Source: Pardosa pseudoannulata
Lineage: Eukaryota; Arthropoda; Arachnida; Araneae; Lycosidae
Length of the DNA stretch: 64,000 bases
Assembly: GCA_032207245.1 (NCBI GenBank)
Contig: CM063499.1
Location: 76,982,595 to 77,046,594, forward strand
Direction of reading: 5' to 3'
The notes beneath the pieces are model-generated. The model made no database searches. It saw only the letters and a program-made list of their open reading frames with translations, and was not told the origin of the DNA. Numbering within the stretch: the first letter of the stretch is position 1; each line of letters begins with the position of its first letter. A program made the position numbers and the translations under genes. This document shows positions 12,001 to 27,000 of the stretch, piece by piece.

Positions 12001-15000
12001 TTTAATATTGTTCTGAGGTATCTTTTTAAGAAATATTTTCATTTCTAATGCTATTTTTTAACTATAATTTTTCTTATGGGAAAATATTTGTAATTTTTAA
12101 AGAAAAGTTTGACAACTGAATTCTTTTATTGTTATAGGATAATGTAGCATAAGCTATAATTTATTTTTATGTCTTAGTTTCATACTTTCCAACTTGTAGG
12201 TTTTAGCTGTATACTGTAAGTATTTGGGTCACATTGTAAAATTGTACATTTGCATGTAAAAACTGCACACCTAGGGGTTAATTTCAAAGAACAAAAATTA
12301 GTCATGTAAAAAACTGAAAAAACTACAATATGTGATGAGGTGAAGTTAAATGATACAAACATTTTCCATTAGCAATGTAAGAAATAATTCTTTCTGTACT
12401 ACAGAAATATCATCTACACTTTTTGTCCTGTGGTTTATAACTTGATGAAACAAAATACAACAGAATTTCAGAAGTTTAAACTATATATCAGACACCGCAG
12501 AGCTCCTTTTTTTCCTTTTTTCTAGGAATCTCTCCTTTTTTCCTTATTTCACGGCATTCCTCCTTTTTTTCGTCTATTCCCGCCTTTTATTCCTTTTTTC
12601 TTTGGGCCATTCACTCCTTTTATTTGTTTTTCTTCCTAAAAAATTAGATTTATACTGTATTTTTTGAACATTAATTATAAATCAATGTAAGAAACATTAA
12701 TAGAATTTTACAAACTAGTTAATAACAAATTTTGCTGCTACAAAGTTTTCAAGTTCTGTTTGGAAGTGTATTTTTTTAAAGCTTTGTTATTTGAAACGGC
12801 TTTTAAATTATTGATGTATTGTTGAGATCCCTATTTTAACAAACCAGCATATAACAAATGAAAATTTTGATCTCATGATTTTCCTTTTGTTTGCAATGCT
12901 AATTTATCCGTAAATTCACCATTTTATACATTTATAGTGAATCTTAATGAGATAGAAAGATCCTTTCTTTCAGTCATTTACTAAGTTTTTTTTTCTTCAT
13001 TTTTTATAAAATTTTTCTGCAGTTATAAAAATAGATTTAAATATGTTTCTAGATTTAAAAACAAAAGGCATGAAATTAATAGTTCAGCCACTCAAGAATT
13101 TTTTTATTTTTTAACAAAGAAATTTTTTAAACTATCTTGATATTGGGATCACGTCTGTAGAAGATTATAAATTAATTCAGTATTAAAATAGTAAGCAATA
13201 ACTAAAGACAAAACTAGTTTTGTATTTGTCTATATTTTTGGTCATTCTAATATTCAATCGTTCAGTTGTTTGGTTAAGGTCAATTAAAATCATTAAAGAT
13301 AATATTTTTAGAAATCTTATATAAGATAATATGTAATCTTATGTAAATCTTATACAAGTTATAATTTTCTGAGATCTAGCATTTTCTTAAAGGTACAACA
13401 AACAAAATGGTTCCTCAAACTTTAATATAATAAATAAAGTTCAACGGTATTGGGGAATTCATTTATTTTTTTAATTTGGCACATTGAAGAAGCATCTGAT
13501 TTGAATCTTATTTTAAATATTTTTTTTACTATGCAACTTGAGTACTTGCTTATATTGATAAAAAGTTAGATACTTCCATATTTTATATTTAGGCACTTGT
13601 TTTTGCATTAAGTAAGTCATAACATTAATTTTTAATAGTTGTTTAACTTCCTCTTTTTTGAATTTTTCTCCTCTTTTTCCTTCTTTTTTCCCAAAATTTT
13701 TACTTCTGTCTCTGCATATATTCTAACAATACCATATGACAATGTAGAATTTGAAAGGATAGTACAGGCATAAAAGTTTTCCGCTTTTAAGCGGAAATCC
13801 ACTTTTTTGACAGCCTTTAGGACTGTTTCTGAGATTGATGCAAATCCATCGAGAAATCGTGATTGGAAAATGGGGGGGGGGGGTTGTAGTCCTGGTCGAA
13901 ATCAGTATCTTCTACCGCGTGTTTTCGCTGAGATGTATGCTGGTGGACATATGACTACGCATACTAATTCACTTCCATTCCGATTGGCTCAACGTACTAT
14001 AGCAATTACGTACTATATATTGCATGTACCAAACCAACAAACCATATCAGCAATTATTGAATATTTGGCTGCTCCAAATGCTACCATCCAATCATTCTAA
14101 ATTATTAGGCAGACTCCTCAAAAACTACGGTTTATCCTTTAAATTGTTAGTTTAACTGCTACGAAAACACTATCCTGCTCCAAATCTCCATTTTGGCTGC
14201 TACGAAAATTCGTTACTACTACAAATTTTGTTTTGCTGCTCCGAAAATTACTCCAAAATGCTTGAAGGAACGCAACATTCCTGTATTCCTGTATGTAGTA
14301 CTGAATCATATTGTGAAAAAGAGTTATGTAAGAGAAAATGTAATCATCACCCGGGGAAGTTCAGCTTTTTTTGTCATTGTCTACTTTCCTGCCTGATAGT
14401 AAGACGCATACACAAAACAAGAATTGAATTTAAAAGTTCCATCCTTGATAATTTAGAAGCTATATTTATAGCTAAAACAATGACACATGAGCATTGTTTT
14501 AAACAGACTTGCCAAAGACCAAGGTGAAATCATTCAAAACATAAATAGGATAATTAATTTTGTTTTATTTATTTTATTTTTTAAAATGGAATGATTTTTA
14601 ACCCTTTTGCACCTACTGTCACAAATACGTGCCAGCAAGAAACACACTTCCCAGCTGACAGACTGGCGGGCCAGAGCTTTTTCTTGTTCACCCTCGACTG
14701 TCACATATGTGTGCCAGCGTTGTGGAACATTTTAAAAACTATAAGCTTTGACACAAGATGGTATATGGATTTAGATACATGTAGATTTGACCTTGTACTC
14801 AATAGGAGAGTAGTATGATACACATACAAGTGGTTTTTGATTATATAAACATGAGGGAAAAGGAATGTTTCAGATTGACATGTTTTATGACGGCTCTTTA
14901 AACCCGTTGTGTTTGTTTATGTAAGCAGGGGAGTTTTATTTTTTCTAAAGCGCTGCGTATTTCAGTTTGCAGTACAGTTTTTAGTACAGAATTAGATCTG

Positions 15001-18000
15001 ACAGACTTGATTTTTTTTCTCTTTTTATTGTTAGATTTTCGAAGTGTCGAAAGTGTTTAACTGAGCTTGAAATAGCTGAAATGACGTGAAATATTTCAGA
15101 TTTTGATTTTGAAACATATTAGGAAATTAGTAATAGTGACACTATAATATATTCTGATTGTTCTTTATGTTCATAATGGATCTAGTGATTTTAATGATGA
15201 GGAGGACATTTCTGACAAAGAAACTGACGATGTTTCGTTTTTTCACATCCCGGAAAAATCCTCCAAAACGGCAAATGAGTTACTCCGTGTGCAAGGACTG
15301 TCATGTAGGATTGTTTGTAAATCCCTGTTTTTAAAATTTTTCATACAAAAAAGTTTAAATAATATAGTACTCAGTTTTGCAATGTTAAAAGTCATTAAAT
15401 AGTAAGTAAAAAAATTTTAAAAAAGTGAAGTGTAAAATATATATTTAAGTAAGAAATAGCTTAAGTAAATAAAGTATCTATAAACATATAATATAAATCA
15501 CATTCCGTTTAAATACTTTATGCAGCATTATTAAATAACGCGTTGCTACTTCGTTAATTTCATGAATTAGGCTTAATAGCAAAAAACCCTCCGGCCCAGG
15601 ATACTCACTAGCGAAAGTGATTGCCGGCCTCAGAGATAAGCACGCGTGTGCGCTTCCCGTTGCGAAAGGGTTAAGCAATGCTTTTCTAGATCTTGTTTTG
15701 TTCATTTAGTTTTTTGTCAATTGCTTTTTTTAATTTAAAGATTTCATTTGAGTACTATTGGCTGTGAAACAAAGTTTTTTATTAGCTCATATGAAAAGGT
15801 TATCATATAAGAGATCAAAATAATTTGTATATAACATTCTTTTAAGATATTTCTTTCATCTTTCTAGAGAAAAAGAGGGGTAATAATACAACTAATTGCA
15901 TAAAAATTAGGATTTATATATTTATTTTGCATGTAATTTTTAAGCAGTTTTCTTTGATAAAAATTTATTGAAGTTTATATATATATAAACCTGGGAATGT
16001 ATTTTCAGCTAAATTTTTAGTTCATACAGTTAGATTAGTGAATTAATGGAAATTGTAAGATTTTCAAATTTTTAGTTTTTAAAAATTAATGAACTTGTTT
16101 CCATATAAAAAATAAATAAAATAAAATTTATGTACTTTTAATTTACTTTCTAAAAAAATGTTATGTAGTTTTCATTGTTATTATATTTTCTTTAATGCAT
16201 ATTTTTATGTTCTTTTTTTTTAGAGTAAATTAAATGCTATGGAAAGCTATAAAGCAAATCTTGAAAGTGCCAAAGGTGAATTAGAAAAACAGCTATTGTA
16301 CAAAGAATCTCAAATAAAGTACTTAAGTAAAGAACTTCTGGTAATATTTTCTGCTTTTAATAAAATTGTTAGACTATCATTTACTTTTAATTTGATATTC
16401 ATACTATAAGTTGTTGCAGAATTCATCTGAAAAGCAGACAAAACCAGATCATGAAGATTTAATTGAAATCATGGAAACTATGAAAGCAAACGCTCAAAGC
16501 AACAAGTCAGCTCTGAAAAAGGCATTAAAGTAAATTATTGTTTTATTAATTAGCATTGTTTAATCATTGTTTTATTAATTACTAGCAAGTGTGCTCATGC
16601 TTCGCTAGGGTGAATTTATTACTGTATTACTACTGTACATTGATTAGCAACGTTAAGAGATCTTGCCATATTACATGGTAGAATAGGAAGCAGAGGTTTT
16701 GACAGCAACAGTGCTAATTTTGTTGGTATTAATAAATGTATTAATAAATGTTGTTCAAACCACATAGTTTTGTATGAAACAGAAACACACATTTGTATTG
16801 ACAACCATATGAATATAAAGATAACTATATAAAATGATAGGTTTTTATTTGCCCGTGAGAGTCAATGAAATTTGTACTTTTTGTTGTTAGAATAGTGTTG
16901 ATAAACATTTCACTGTAACGTAAAAATGAACCAAGAATTGAATTTATAATTAGTTCCTATATAAAAATGCTACAATTTGTGTCGCATAGAAATGAAAGTT
17001 AATCACTTTATATCTCAATTCCAGGTCAAATCGAATTGATACTACGCAGACGATGTTTAAATAATATAAAATAAGAAATGAATAAATGATATATTTAAAG
17101 GAATGACGTCATAAAGATAGAAAAATATCGTTTTCACCTATTTATTATGTGATAAATTGAAAATTTTAATCTCCTGCTTTTAACTGAGGAAAACTGCATT
17201 TAAAACAATTACTTCGGATGACGTCACATTGCTAGAAATATTGCTTCTTTCACTTAGTTATGCTGCGATAAATTAAAATATTAATCATTTGCGTTTAACT
17301 GGGAAAAATAATGCTGGGAATAATGGCATAAAATGCTCGAAAAAGGGGGAAGGAATGGATTTCGAACATTAAAAATTTACAAAAACCTTCCCAGGGATGT
17401 ACCTAATAATTTCCCAAATTTTCACGGCGATTGGATGAATGGTTTTTGAGTCTATCGAGTACATACAGACAGACACAAATTCATTTATATATATATAGAT
17501 AATCCAGAAAATCATTAATATGACAGCACATATTTCCCATCCATTCTAGATTATTAATGTTCAAACTTTACTATATAAAAATAAAAATATTCACTCATTG
17601 CTACTACTGGCATGTTTTCCTTTGCTCAGCTTCATTTAGATTTCAAAACTTTGCATTAAATTTAATTCTAGTACTCTAGTAAACTAACTGCAAGGTGACA
17701 CACATCAGAGAAAGTTATTATGGTCGTAAATAAAAATCTAAAATCTACAGAAAAACCTTTCTTAGTACTGTTAATTAGCTTTTTTAAAGTACTTCATTAA
17801 ATTTATCCATAGAGTAAAACAATATTTGTATATTTACTTAAAATTATTGAAAAATAACAAAAGACTGAAAAGTTAAAGTAATAGAACATTTTTATTGTTT
17901 AGTGTTCATGAAATGAAAAAGAAAATTATTTTTTATTTAGAAAACCAGGGAAAGTTTTTGCTCCAATTTTTTTTCCTCCTTTTCTTCATGCATAACTGAA

Positions 18001-21000
18001 TAACATTTTCTAATTTTCTCCTTGTATCAAGGCTTCTTTTTTCATATTGATAATTTATACAATGGCTTTACAACAAATCTTCAATATGTAACATATTTTT
18101 CTGTTTACACATTTCCCTCAATTTCAATTTCATAAGTTTTTCTTCTATGTCAAATGAGGTTCATCATTAAGAGGATAAAAGTCCATTAAAAATACATTTC
18201 ATGACATCAGCAGTATCTAATTAGTCATAGACTAAATCTTGTTCAAGTTTCATTATAGCCCCGTTTACATGTGCCAAAAGCAGCATAGAATGCAGGGTAG
18301 ATACGCGAATTGTACTCCCCTTTCAAGAATTATCCCTAGCTAGGGAAAAAATTGAGGGGTAGAAAGAACCCACCTTTCTACCCAGGTAATAGCAGAGTTT
18401 ACTCTCCTTTCCCATCATCCTTTGCGCTTACAGATGATTGCCGTCCCGTATGATCACGTGACTTCTAGCGACGATCCCGGCGAAATGGAGGGTAGAAATA
18501 ATTGACCATGTAAATGGGTTTCTCCAACCCTCCAAGCAAAATCCCCTTACCTGGGTAAAAAGAAGGGTACATGACTGGCACACGTAAACGGGGCTAATGT
18601 CTGCTGAGATTGTATCCATTTGAGAATCAAAGCTGCAAAAATCATCAACAGAATGAAGATAAATCCTTCTAAACCAAGTAATAGTGAATCAGTCACTACT
18701 AATTTAAATTTCTTACTCAAATTACTAAACATACTGTAATATTGTGATTTAACGGTGTGTCTACAGCAAAGAACTTTGCTTATGTGGATACAAAGGGGTT
18801 GTTTTCCTTGACACCACAATGTCTAGACTTTTGTGTCCTATAGGAGCGAAATAAGAGATCAGACAGCCAAGTGCTCAGACTGACAGCTGGAAAAATGACC
18901 ATTGTAACCACAAAGAAATGCCCGACATGAAATTCCAGAGACTCCTGGGTTTGCGGCTGGTGATTGTCTAGCCCAAACCAGTCTAGTTGGTTGAAGGTGA
19001 GATCATCGCCAGATGATCCAATGATGAAAATGGGGGTGAGGCCCCCTCTCTTATAGGCCCCTCCCCCAAAAAAGAGACGAGAGAAGATTTTTTTAAAGTA
19101 GTAGTTAGTTAGCTAGCAACCAGTTAATTCGGAGGCGACCTTGATCAGTCTCTCTATCAGAGAGTTTTTTTAGCTATAATCCCACCTTGGGATCTTTTCT
19201 TTTTAGAGTTAGCTATATTCAGCTAACTCTCAAAAGAAAAGAGTCGTCTAACCAGTCTCTCCATAGGAGAGTTTTTCCTAGCGAAAATCCCAGTCTTAAC
19301 CAGTCTTTCCATAGGAGAGTTTTTCCTTTCGAAAATCCCACCTTGGGATATATATATATATATCTTACTGAGATTGATAACAATACCCTGTGTCTTGGGT
19401 TTTCTTTTAATATAATCTTCTTCAGGATTGATTGCATATTCCTCTTAAGAACTCTAACTATGTTTTGATATTCTTCGAAGAAACCATTTGTTATTTCAAC
19501 TTATCTTGTCTAATTGAGTGTACTGTCTACTTAATTACTTCAGGGAATTTTCGTGCGAGCTACAGAATTGTTTTTTCCTTTGGATCGCCAATATTTCGGT
19601 AGAGGCAGATCTTAGATATTGCACGTCTGTACTCAGGCCTGCGTGTATTGAATCACATACCTGTGAGCTGAATTGTTTTTTTCTGTATATAGAAATGATG
19701 TATATAGCAGAGGTGTAAATAAACCCATTATTCAAGAAACACCATGATTCTCCATTGTGTCACCTAAAACAGGGACCGGATACGTTACAATACTATAGAG
19801 TGTAAACTGTAAAGGTGGTAATCCTGTAATTTTTTTTTTTTTTGTTTTGTTTAATTATACTTTACCTAGAACATAATTTTATTCTAAGCCAGGGGTTGGC
19901 ATGATTTAAATCATGATTTAAATCAGTTTATTTTTAAAAAAAATCATTGATTTAAATAATTTTTTTTCACTTCTTTTAAAACCTATATTCCAAAGACAGG
20001 AGAATTGGGAATCAGTCAACACAGTAATACCAATAAGTAAAAAAGTGTAAATAGATAGCATGTGCTTTCCAAGAATTTAGGGGTTATTATCAGAAAGTAT
20101 GTAGTAGGGATAAGTACAATGACTAGTTATGACTAGTGGAATTCATTTTATGTCATGGTAGGTAAGGAGAGTATTACAGAACTTGAAATCCACTTTATCT
20201 ACCAAATAACAACAGCCGTGGCTTCATCTCCTAGAATAGAGGTACTTTTCTTCTTTTGGTATTGTTCATTCTAGCCTTCATTACAAATTAGGAGTGGATA
20301 AAGCATAGAAACTAGTGTTTTTATTGAAACAGTTAAATCCATAATTCGTTGCTTTAAAAGAATAGTGAAATAATTGTGATTTTTTTAAAAAATAGTTTGC
20401 CTTAAATGAATATTTAATTTGTTTTTTAAATTTACATCTTATTTAGTTTGCACTATCCAATTACAAAATAATAGAATGTATTTAGATTAAAATTTATATA
20501 TTTAATTTTCAGTAATCAGTGCGTAGAATATACAAGATAGATAAGTTGTTACTTATAACAAACTATTCCAAGTATATTGCACAAAATAAAAAAACACAAC
20601 AATAATTAAAATTAGAATTCAGCAAAAAAAATCAAATAAATCTGATTTAAATCAAATAAATCTGATTTTTTTGGATTTTTAAAAAAAAAATCATGATTTT
20701 TTTCCCTGGTTGGCAGACTTTTGAGAGAGACAAGTCAAATTATCAATATAACAAAGTGACTGAGGTATTGGAGAACAATTTATATGTATTAATTTCTACA
20801 TGCAGTACATAAAGGTATAATAAAGACGACCTGCAGTCACGTATGCAAACAGCCTATGCAACTTTCAAAACACTCTACCCAACGTCTATCTTTAGTCCAG
20901 GGATGGACAAACTTTTTCGGCCTCGGGCCAAAATTCAAAAGAAAATAAGTTTGGCGGGCCAAGATAAATTTTTTTTAATTTTAAAAATAATATATAAGTA

Positions 21001-24000
21001 CCTAATGGTTTAAATATGTTAATGAGATGAATGAAATTGCGATTTCATTTTTAAAAGTTCCTTACACTGAGGTTCAAAGTGAGATGTACTGATTTTAAAG
21101 AACTATACTAAATGTTCATCTGTCAGTCACATATAAGAAGCAAATATGCCGCTGATCTTCTGGGCATGAGATAATAAATTTGGGATATAATATTTAAGCA
21201 AAGTAGAAAAGGAGATGGATATATAATGTATAAATATATATTTCTTTTAATTTGCCTTGGACTGGCAACTTAAAATTCTATCCGCTGGTCGTAGTTTGCC
21301 CATCCCTGGTTTAGGCTGATAAGTGTGATATAAGTAAATTTGTTAAACAATAGTTTGTAAATATTATCACTATTACTAATTTTATAACATCATATATTGG
21401 TTTGTCTTTTATTATTTATTCCTTGTTTGTAATCTACAACATTTCAATGTACATTATGTCTTTTTGAATGCACTCTCTTCTCTTTATAATAGATTTCAGA
21501 GAACTCAGACTGAGAAAACTGAAGAAAAATATCAGAAGCTTGTACAGGAATCAAATGAAAAGGTAAAATGGTTTGCTTTTGTTAGAGTATATTTCTCATT
21601 AATGAGAGAAAAAAATAAGCAACAAGCAAGTTAATTATTTAACTTAAAGCTTATAAAATTGTTTTATTGCATTATTGTTTTCTATAATCAGTTATAAAGA
21701 TAATCACGTAAATACGGTCAGTTACATAGACATGGTTTCCGAGCACCTGGAAAGTCATGGAAAATCATGGATTTAGACAATGGATTAATTTTGTCATGGA
21801 AAGTCTTGATTTTTCAAGTAAAATGAGTAAAAGTCATGGATCCACTAAACTACTGATTAAAAAAAATGCATTGAATTGTTTAATTCTATTTTTACTTGTC
21901 ATTTGACTGAAGTTACTGAGTTTATGTATTATCCTTTTGACCCTATTGCCAAGTAAAATTTGTTCACCAAGGAAACTCAAAGCAAGAAAGCTTAATGGGT
22001 GGGTAAATGTATATTATTCTGGTTTTTTCTTAAATTGTAGATTAAAATTTTACTAATATAATAATAATTATTTTTTAATAAAAATTAGTTAAGATTTTTG
22101 CACAAAATATAAGTTTATCTCTATGGATATTGTATATAAACATTATAGGGTTATATTTGGCTATTATTCATGGTCACCTGGATAATACCAAAGTACCCTG
22201 AATTCAAATTGGAAACATTTTGATTGAAAAATTGCTATATGATTAAACTTAGGTATGTAGATACAGCAATTTATTTTTATGTGAGTTTATTAACACTTAT
22301 AAAGTAAGTTTATAGTTTTTTATGATAAAATTCCTGTAATTTCTCTAAAAGCATATATTTTATTTGTATGTACAACAGAAGTTTTATTTATATATACTTT
22401 TAACGAAAGCTTTTTAAAGTCATGGAAGATAATCTGCTAAATCAGGGAAAGTCATGAAAAGTCATGGATTTGAAAAATTTTATTTTGGCAGATACCCTGC
22501 ATAGATGATAAAGCTGTCAGCTTTGTTTATACCTTGACTCAATTACTGGATATTTGTAAAGTATAAAAGTCTACTATTCCTGCTTGCATGTAAAAGCTGA
22601 AGTTTTCTAAAATCTTTTGCTTAGTTTAAATTTGTTAATTTGCTTGCATTGAAAAATAGTAATGTAAGCAAATATGAATATTTAAAACTAGCATATAGCC
22701 CGTCATATGACGGGATCAGTAAAATTTTTAATTTTCCAAAATTCTAAAGTACCTTATGAGGCAGGTAAAAAAATGGTTTGTTGTTTGGCTGAAAATTATC
22801 TTGCAACAAAAAATAATCGATGATTCAATTTAAAATTATCACATATGTACCTAATCTATTATTTAAGCCAAATATAAAAGAAAATTATTTACGTAATATC
22901 TAAGTTCAATGATAAAACGTATGAAAGTAATGCATAATTTAAATAATTTAAAATAAGAAATGATTCAATGAGATGGTTAAAGGAATGACGTCATAATGTT
23001 AGAAAACTATGTTATTTTTATCTATTTATTATGTGATAAATTGATAAATTTAATCGTCTGCTTTTTAACCGGGGAAAATAGGAGTTGAAATAATGGCCTT
23101 AAAACCACGAAAAGATGGGAAGGGGTGGATTTCAAACGTTTTAGAGAAGGCAGTATTTTTCGCTGTGATATGAAGCATATTTATGCTAATTTATTTTAGA
23201 ATCTTATCTATAGTTTAGGAGAAGATAAACATTACTCTCTTTGAATTTTGCTAACTATGGATGCCTCTATCCATTCCAGGTCCAACCGCTTCATAAAATC
23301 GAGGACAGACGGACAGATAACTTAGGCTATTATTATATAGGGGACTAGCATATAGCCCGTCATATGACGGAATCAGTAAATTTTTCATTTTCTAAAATTG
23401 TAAAGTACTGTATGAAGCAGGTAAAAAATGATTTGTTTTTTGGCTGAGAATTATCAGGTACAAGCTCAATAACTTGTTTATCTTCATACTCCCCTAAAGT
23501 CTCTCGATATTGTGAATGCAGTTTAGAATCACATTGAATTCATTTAGAAAGATAATTTAAAGTCTTCTTAGCTACCTTAAAATTATCGTTAAGTTCTTCA
23601 GTTTTTTTTTTTTTAAAATTTTATTTAAATTATTGAGGATGTCAAAATTTCCAAAAATTTTTATTATAGGAGAAAATGATGTTTGATATTGCTGCTCAAA
23701 GAGATCAACTGAAAGTTCAACTTACAGTCGTCAATAACAATCTAATTCAACAAAAAAATCAAATAGAAGAAATTAAACTGTAAGTGATGCTTTGTATTAT
23801 GTTCTTGTAGTTATATATAATATCATGATTTTCATTTTAAAACAAATTAAATTTGTAAAAATTATATATTAACTTATATGAAATTAAGGATGTATAAAAT
23901 TAAATTCCCTTAAAAATCTTTTGTAATATATACTCTTCTTTTAAATTTAAGTTTCTGCTTTGAATTTGGACTAATTTGCTAAATTGAAACACTTTTGTAT

Positions 24001-27000
24001 GTACCTTTTGTGTATATTGATCTTATTACTAATAAACTATACTGTTAACCTATCGCCTTATGAATCGAGCAACGATTGTATGTGCCACTTTTGATGAAAG
24101 CTTTTCTCATGCATAGTGACCAGAATCAGTTTTATCATGGGCTAAATTGTGAGCAAACCAGTGAACATTAATAGTACTGCATTTACTATTTAATAAAACC
24201 ACAGAATTTGATAATTATATTTCATTTCATTTTTATTAAAAAAATTTGTTTTTATTTCACATATTATTTCTATGTTTTTGGTTATATAACAAAAGTAAAA
24301 ATTTACAGTCGTTTAAATATTTTCTATGTAGAATTTATTGCTTGAATAACCTATAAGGGAATAATGTATAATATTAGTCAAAATTTTGTAAGGGGTATTA
24401 CTTCATTACTGATATGAGCTTTTCACTTTTGACCAGAAGCAATCATCGTGTGTCTGACACAAACTTTTCGCTTTTAGCCAGACAGAATCATCATGTGTGT
24501 GATATGAAGCTCTCATTTTAGGCACATCAGTACAATCACGTCTCTCATATGTTGTTTTAAGGCAAAGGGTTAACATAATAATGGTTCAATAGTTCAAATC
24601 CCTATCTTTACATAAAATCCTTTGTTATGTGCGTGTGTGACCTATACATTTCAAAATGGCTACTTGATAAAATTTTATATGGGGATTCATCTAAACCCTG
24701 GGAAGATTCTAGGTAGGCCAAATTATTCACAGGTCAAGAGCATGGGAAGATAAAAAAGTTATTTTTCTCTGAATGAGGTTTGACAATTATATTTAATGCC
24801 ATTTGATATATTTTTCTTTTAGTTATGTTCTAAAATAATTTAAATGTTTTTAAGTAGTTCAATTCATTCAATAGCATTTAAAATTTGTTTTCAGATTGTT
24901 GAAAAGATTTTACACAAAAAATCCCTAGAGACCACATTGCATTGTGTCCAGAAATAAGAAATTTAAAATAAAATAAGTTACTGTTAAGATAAATATTTAA
25001 ATTTGAGGAAAGTAAGGAATTATAAGTATTAGTTAGGAAAAAACGTAACATTATAAAAGAAGACCAAAAATTTTCAAAATTTATTTTATAAAGATGACCA
25101 GTTTGCCAGTATATACATTTGTACGGAACATGCAAAGTTTTGACTCTCAACTGAAAAATGGAAGTCAGGGAAATATTGGCTTTTTGAAACAAAACTAGGT
25201 TACTTGCTAAGTCCAGATCATTTTTTGCGATCCTCTGTTGACAGAGCAGATATTAATTGAACCACATTAAAATCTGCCCTGTCTCTTGAACCACACTACA
25301 TCTATATTGACACTTCTGATCCAGGGGGGGGGATGTAATTTTTGACGAAAAGAAATTTTGACCATTAACAATAGCTGTCTTTTTTGTTTTGTCATTTATC
25401 ACATTTGAGACTTGCCTCCAAACTTTGCTACCTGATAGTACTTTCCTTAGGTATTTGGCTCATCTTGACACACGTCTTTGTTATTAATATTGGTCCAAAA
25501 AAATTTGGCATGTCAGATGGGCTGTCCTAAAAAGCTGTGTCTACCGCCATTCTGAAACCTAGGGTTTAGGATAGCATTTCAACTCCCATTTTAAGAGAGA
25601 GTGACCATTGTTTACTGGACCTCAAAAACAAGGCAGCTACACTTCCCATTAGTGATTAAGGACAATGCCCAACAGGGATAATACAATTTTTCTTACCTCT
25701 TAATTATATTTACTTGATTTATTTAAATATTAACAGTTTTGACTTGATATATTTCTTTTATTTTGATTCAGTTGCACCATTTTTTTTTTATTCAGAGTTT
25801 AGGTTTCAATCTTACTCCATTACTGTTGGCATTATTGTTTGAAAAAGTATTTAACATTTATCTCAAAAGAGTTATACTTAAGTGATCTTTCAACAACTTA
25901 GATGCTCTTCTATTAGTATATTGTCAGTTATAATTATTATACTTCTTAAGAATTTATATTGGAAGTTAAATGTAAAAGAATAGGTTATTTATGTTTTGAT
26001 AATGAGTTGTTTTATTTTTTAAATTGCTTTTATTGTTAGTGTAATATAATTTCAAACTAATTTGAATTTTGAAATAAATAAAACCTTTATTTGGGAAACA
26101 AGTACTCAAACAGAAGGTTAGTCACAAAGTGGCCTGTCATATAGATTATCACAGACCAACTTCTCTTAGTAAAAGGCTACTTAATCTTCTACAAACAGTT
26201 TAGTGAACAGAGCAGAGTAGTACTTGAACAGCCAATTTTGTTAAGCATTAAGTTTATCTACACAAATAAATAAAAATAAAAAATAAAAAAAACAACTTTT
26301 TAACATATGCAAGTTTCTGTTAACTATAATTTTTTTTTTCTCATATATATCCTTAAAAAGTCCTTAATCTTCACTTTCAAAAACCTGTATGAACTGTGGA
26401 AAATCTCTTGCTGCATTAAAATACAAGAAAATTTATATGATACACTTGGTATAGCAGGATTGAATAAAAAACACATACATTAACTAAAAATTAAACTTTA
26501 GTGGTAGGAGGGATAAAAGTTCATGAATATATATTATAAATACTTCTAAATTAAGAGTTATGAATGCAATAGTTGAAGATTCCAATAACATTTGTGGTAT
26601 AGTATTTTTTCAGCAGCATTCTTAAGTTATATTGTAAAGTAAAGGGGGTAGATAATTAAAAACATTATGTGTCGGAAATTTGTTTTCTTTTAAATATCTT
26701 ATTCTTCTTTACTATTTTGATGCAATATTTCTTTTTAAGTCAGAATCTAAAGCTTCAAAATGAGATGGAGGAAAAAGATATGTCCCATAAAAAGGAAATT
26801 GGTGCAATACAAAATACTCTTGAAGAAAAGTCCTCTTTATTAGACAATACATTAAAAATAAAGAAAAATTTAGAGGTAAGTTTATTTCTGTTTTGAATGC
26901 AAATAAATAAACATGAATTTTATAACATTAGTAAAAGTATGTCTGTTGGATTTATCATTTGTTTGGTTATTATTGTGGAGATTTTAAGATGTTTATTTCT

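Noticed and set aside
18428..18819. Frames on the minus strand around 18428-18819
   Set aside because: They cross the inserted MITE and the LTR border and are interrupted in copy 2.
19187..19735. Frames of 93, 72, 66 and 66 codons, repeated near 43477-43721
   Set aside because: They lie inside solo LTR family 1, overlap on opposite strands, and follow its hairpin repeats; their duplication comes from the large repeat, not from selection on protein.
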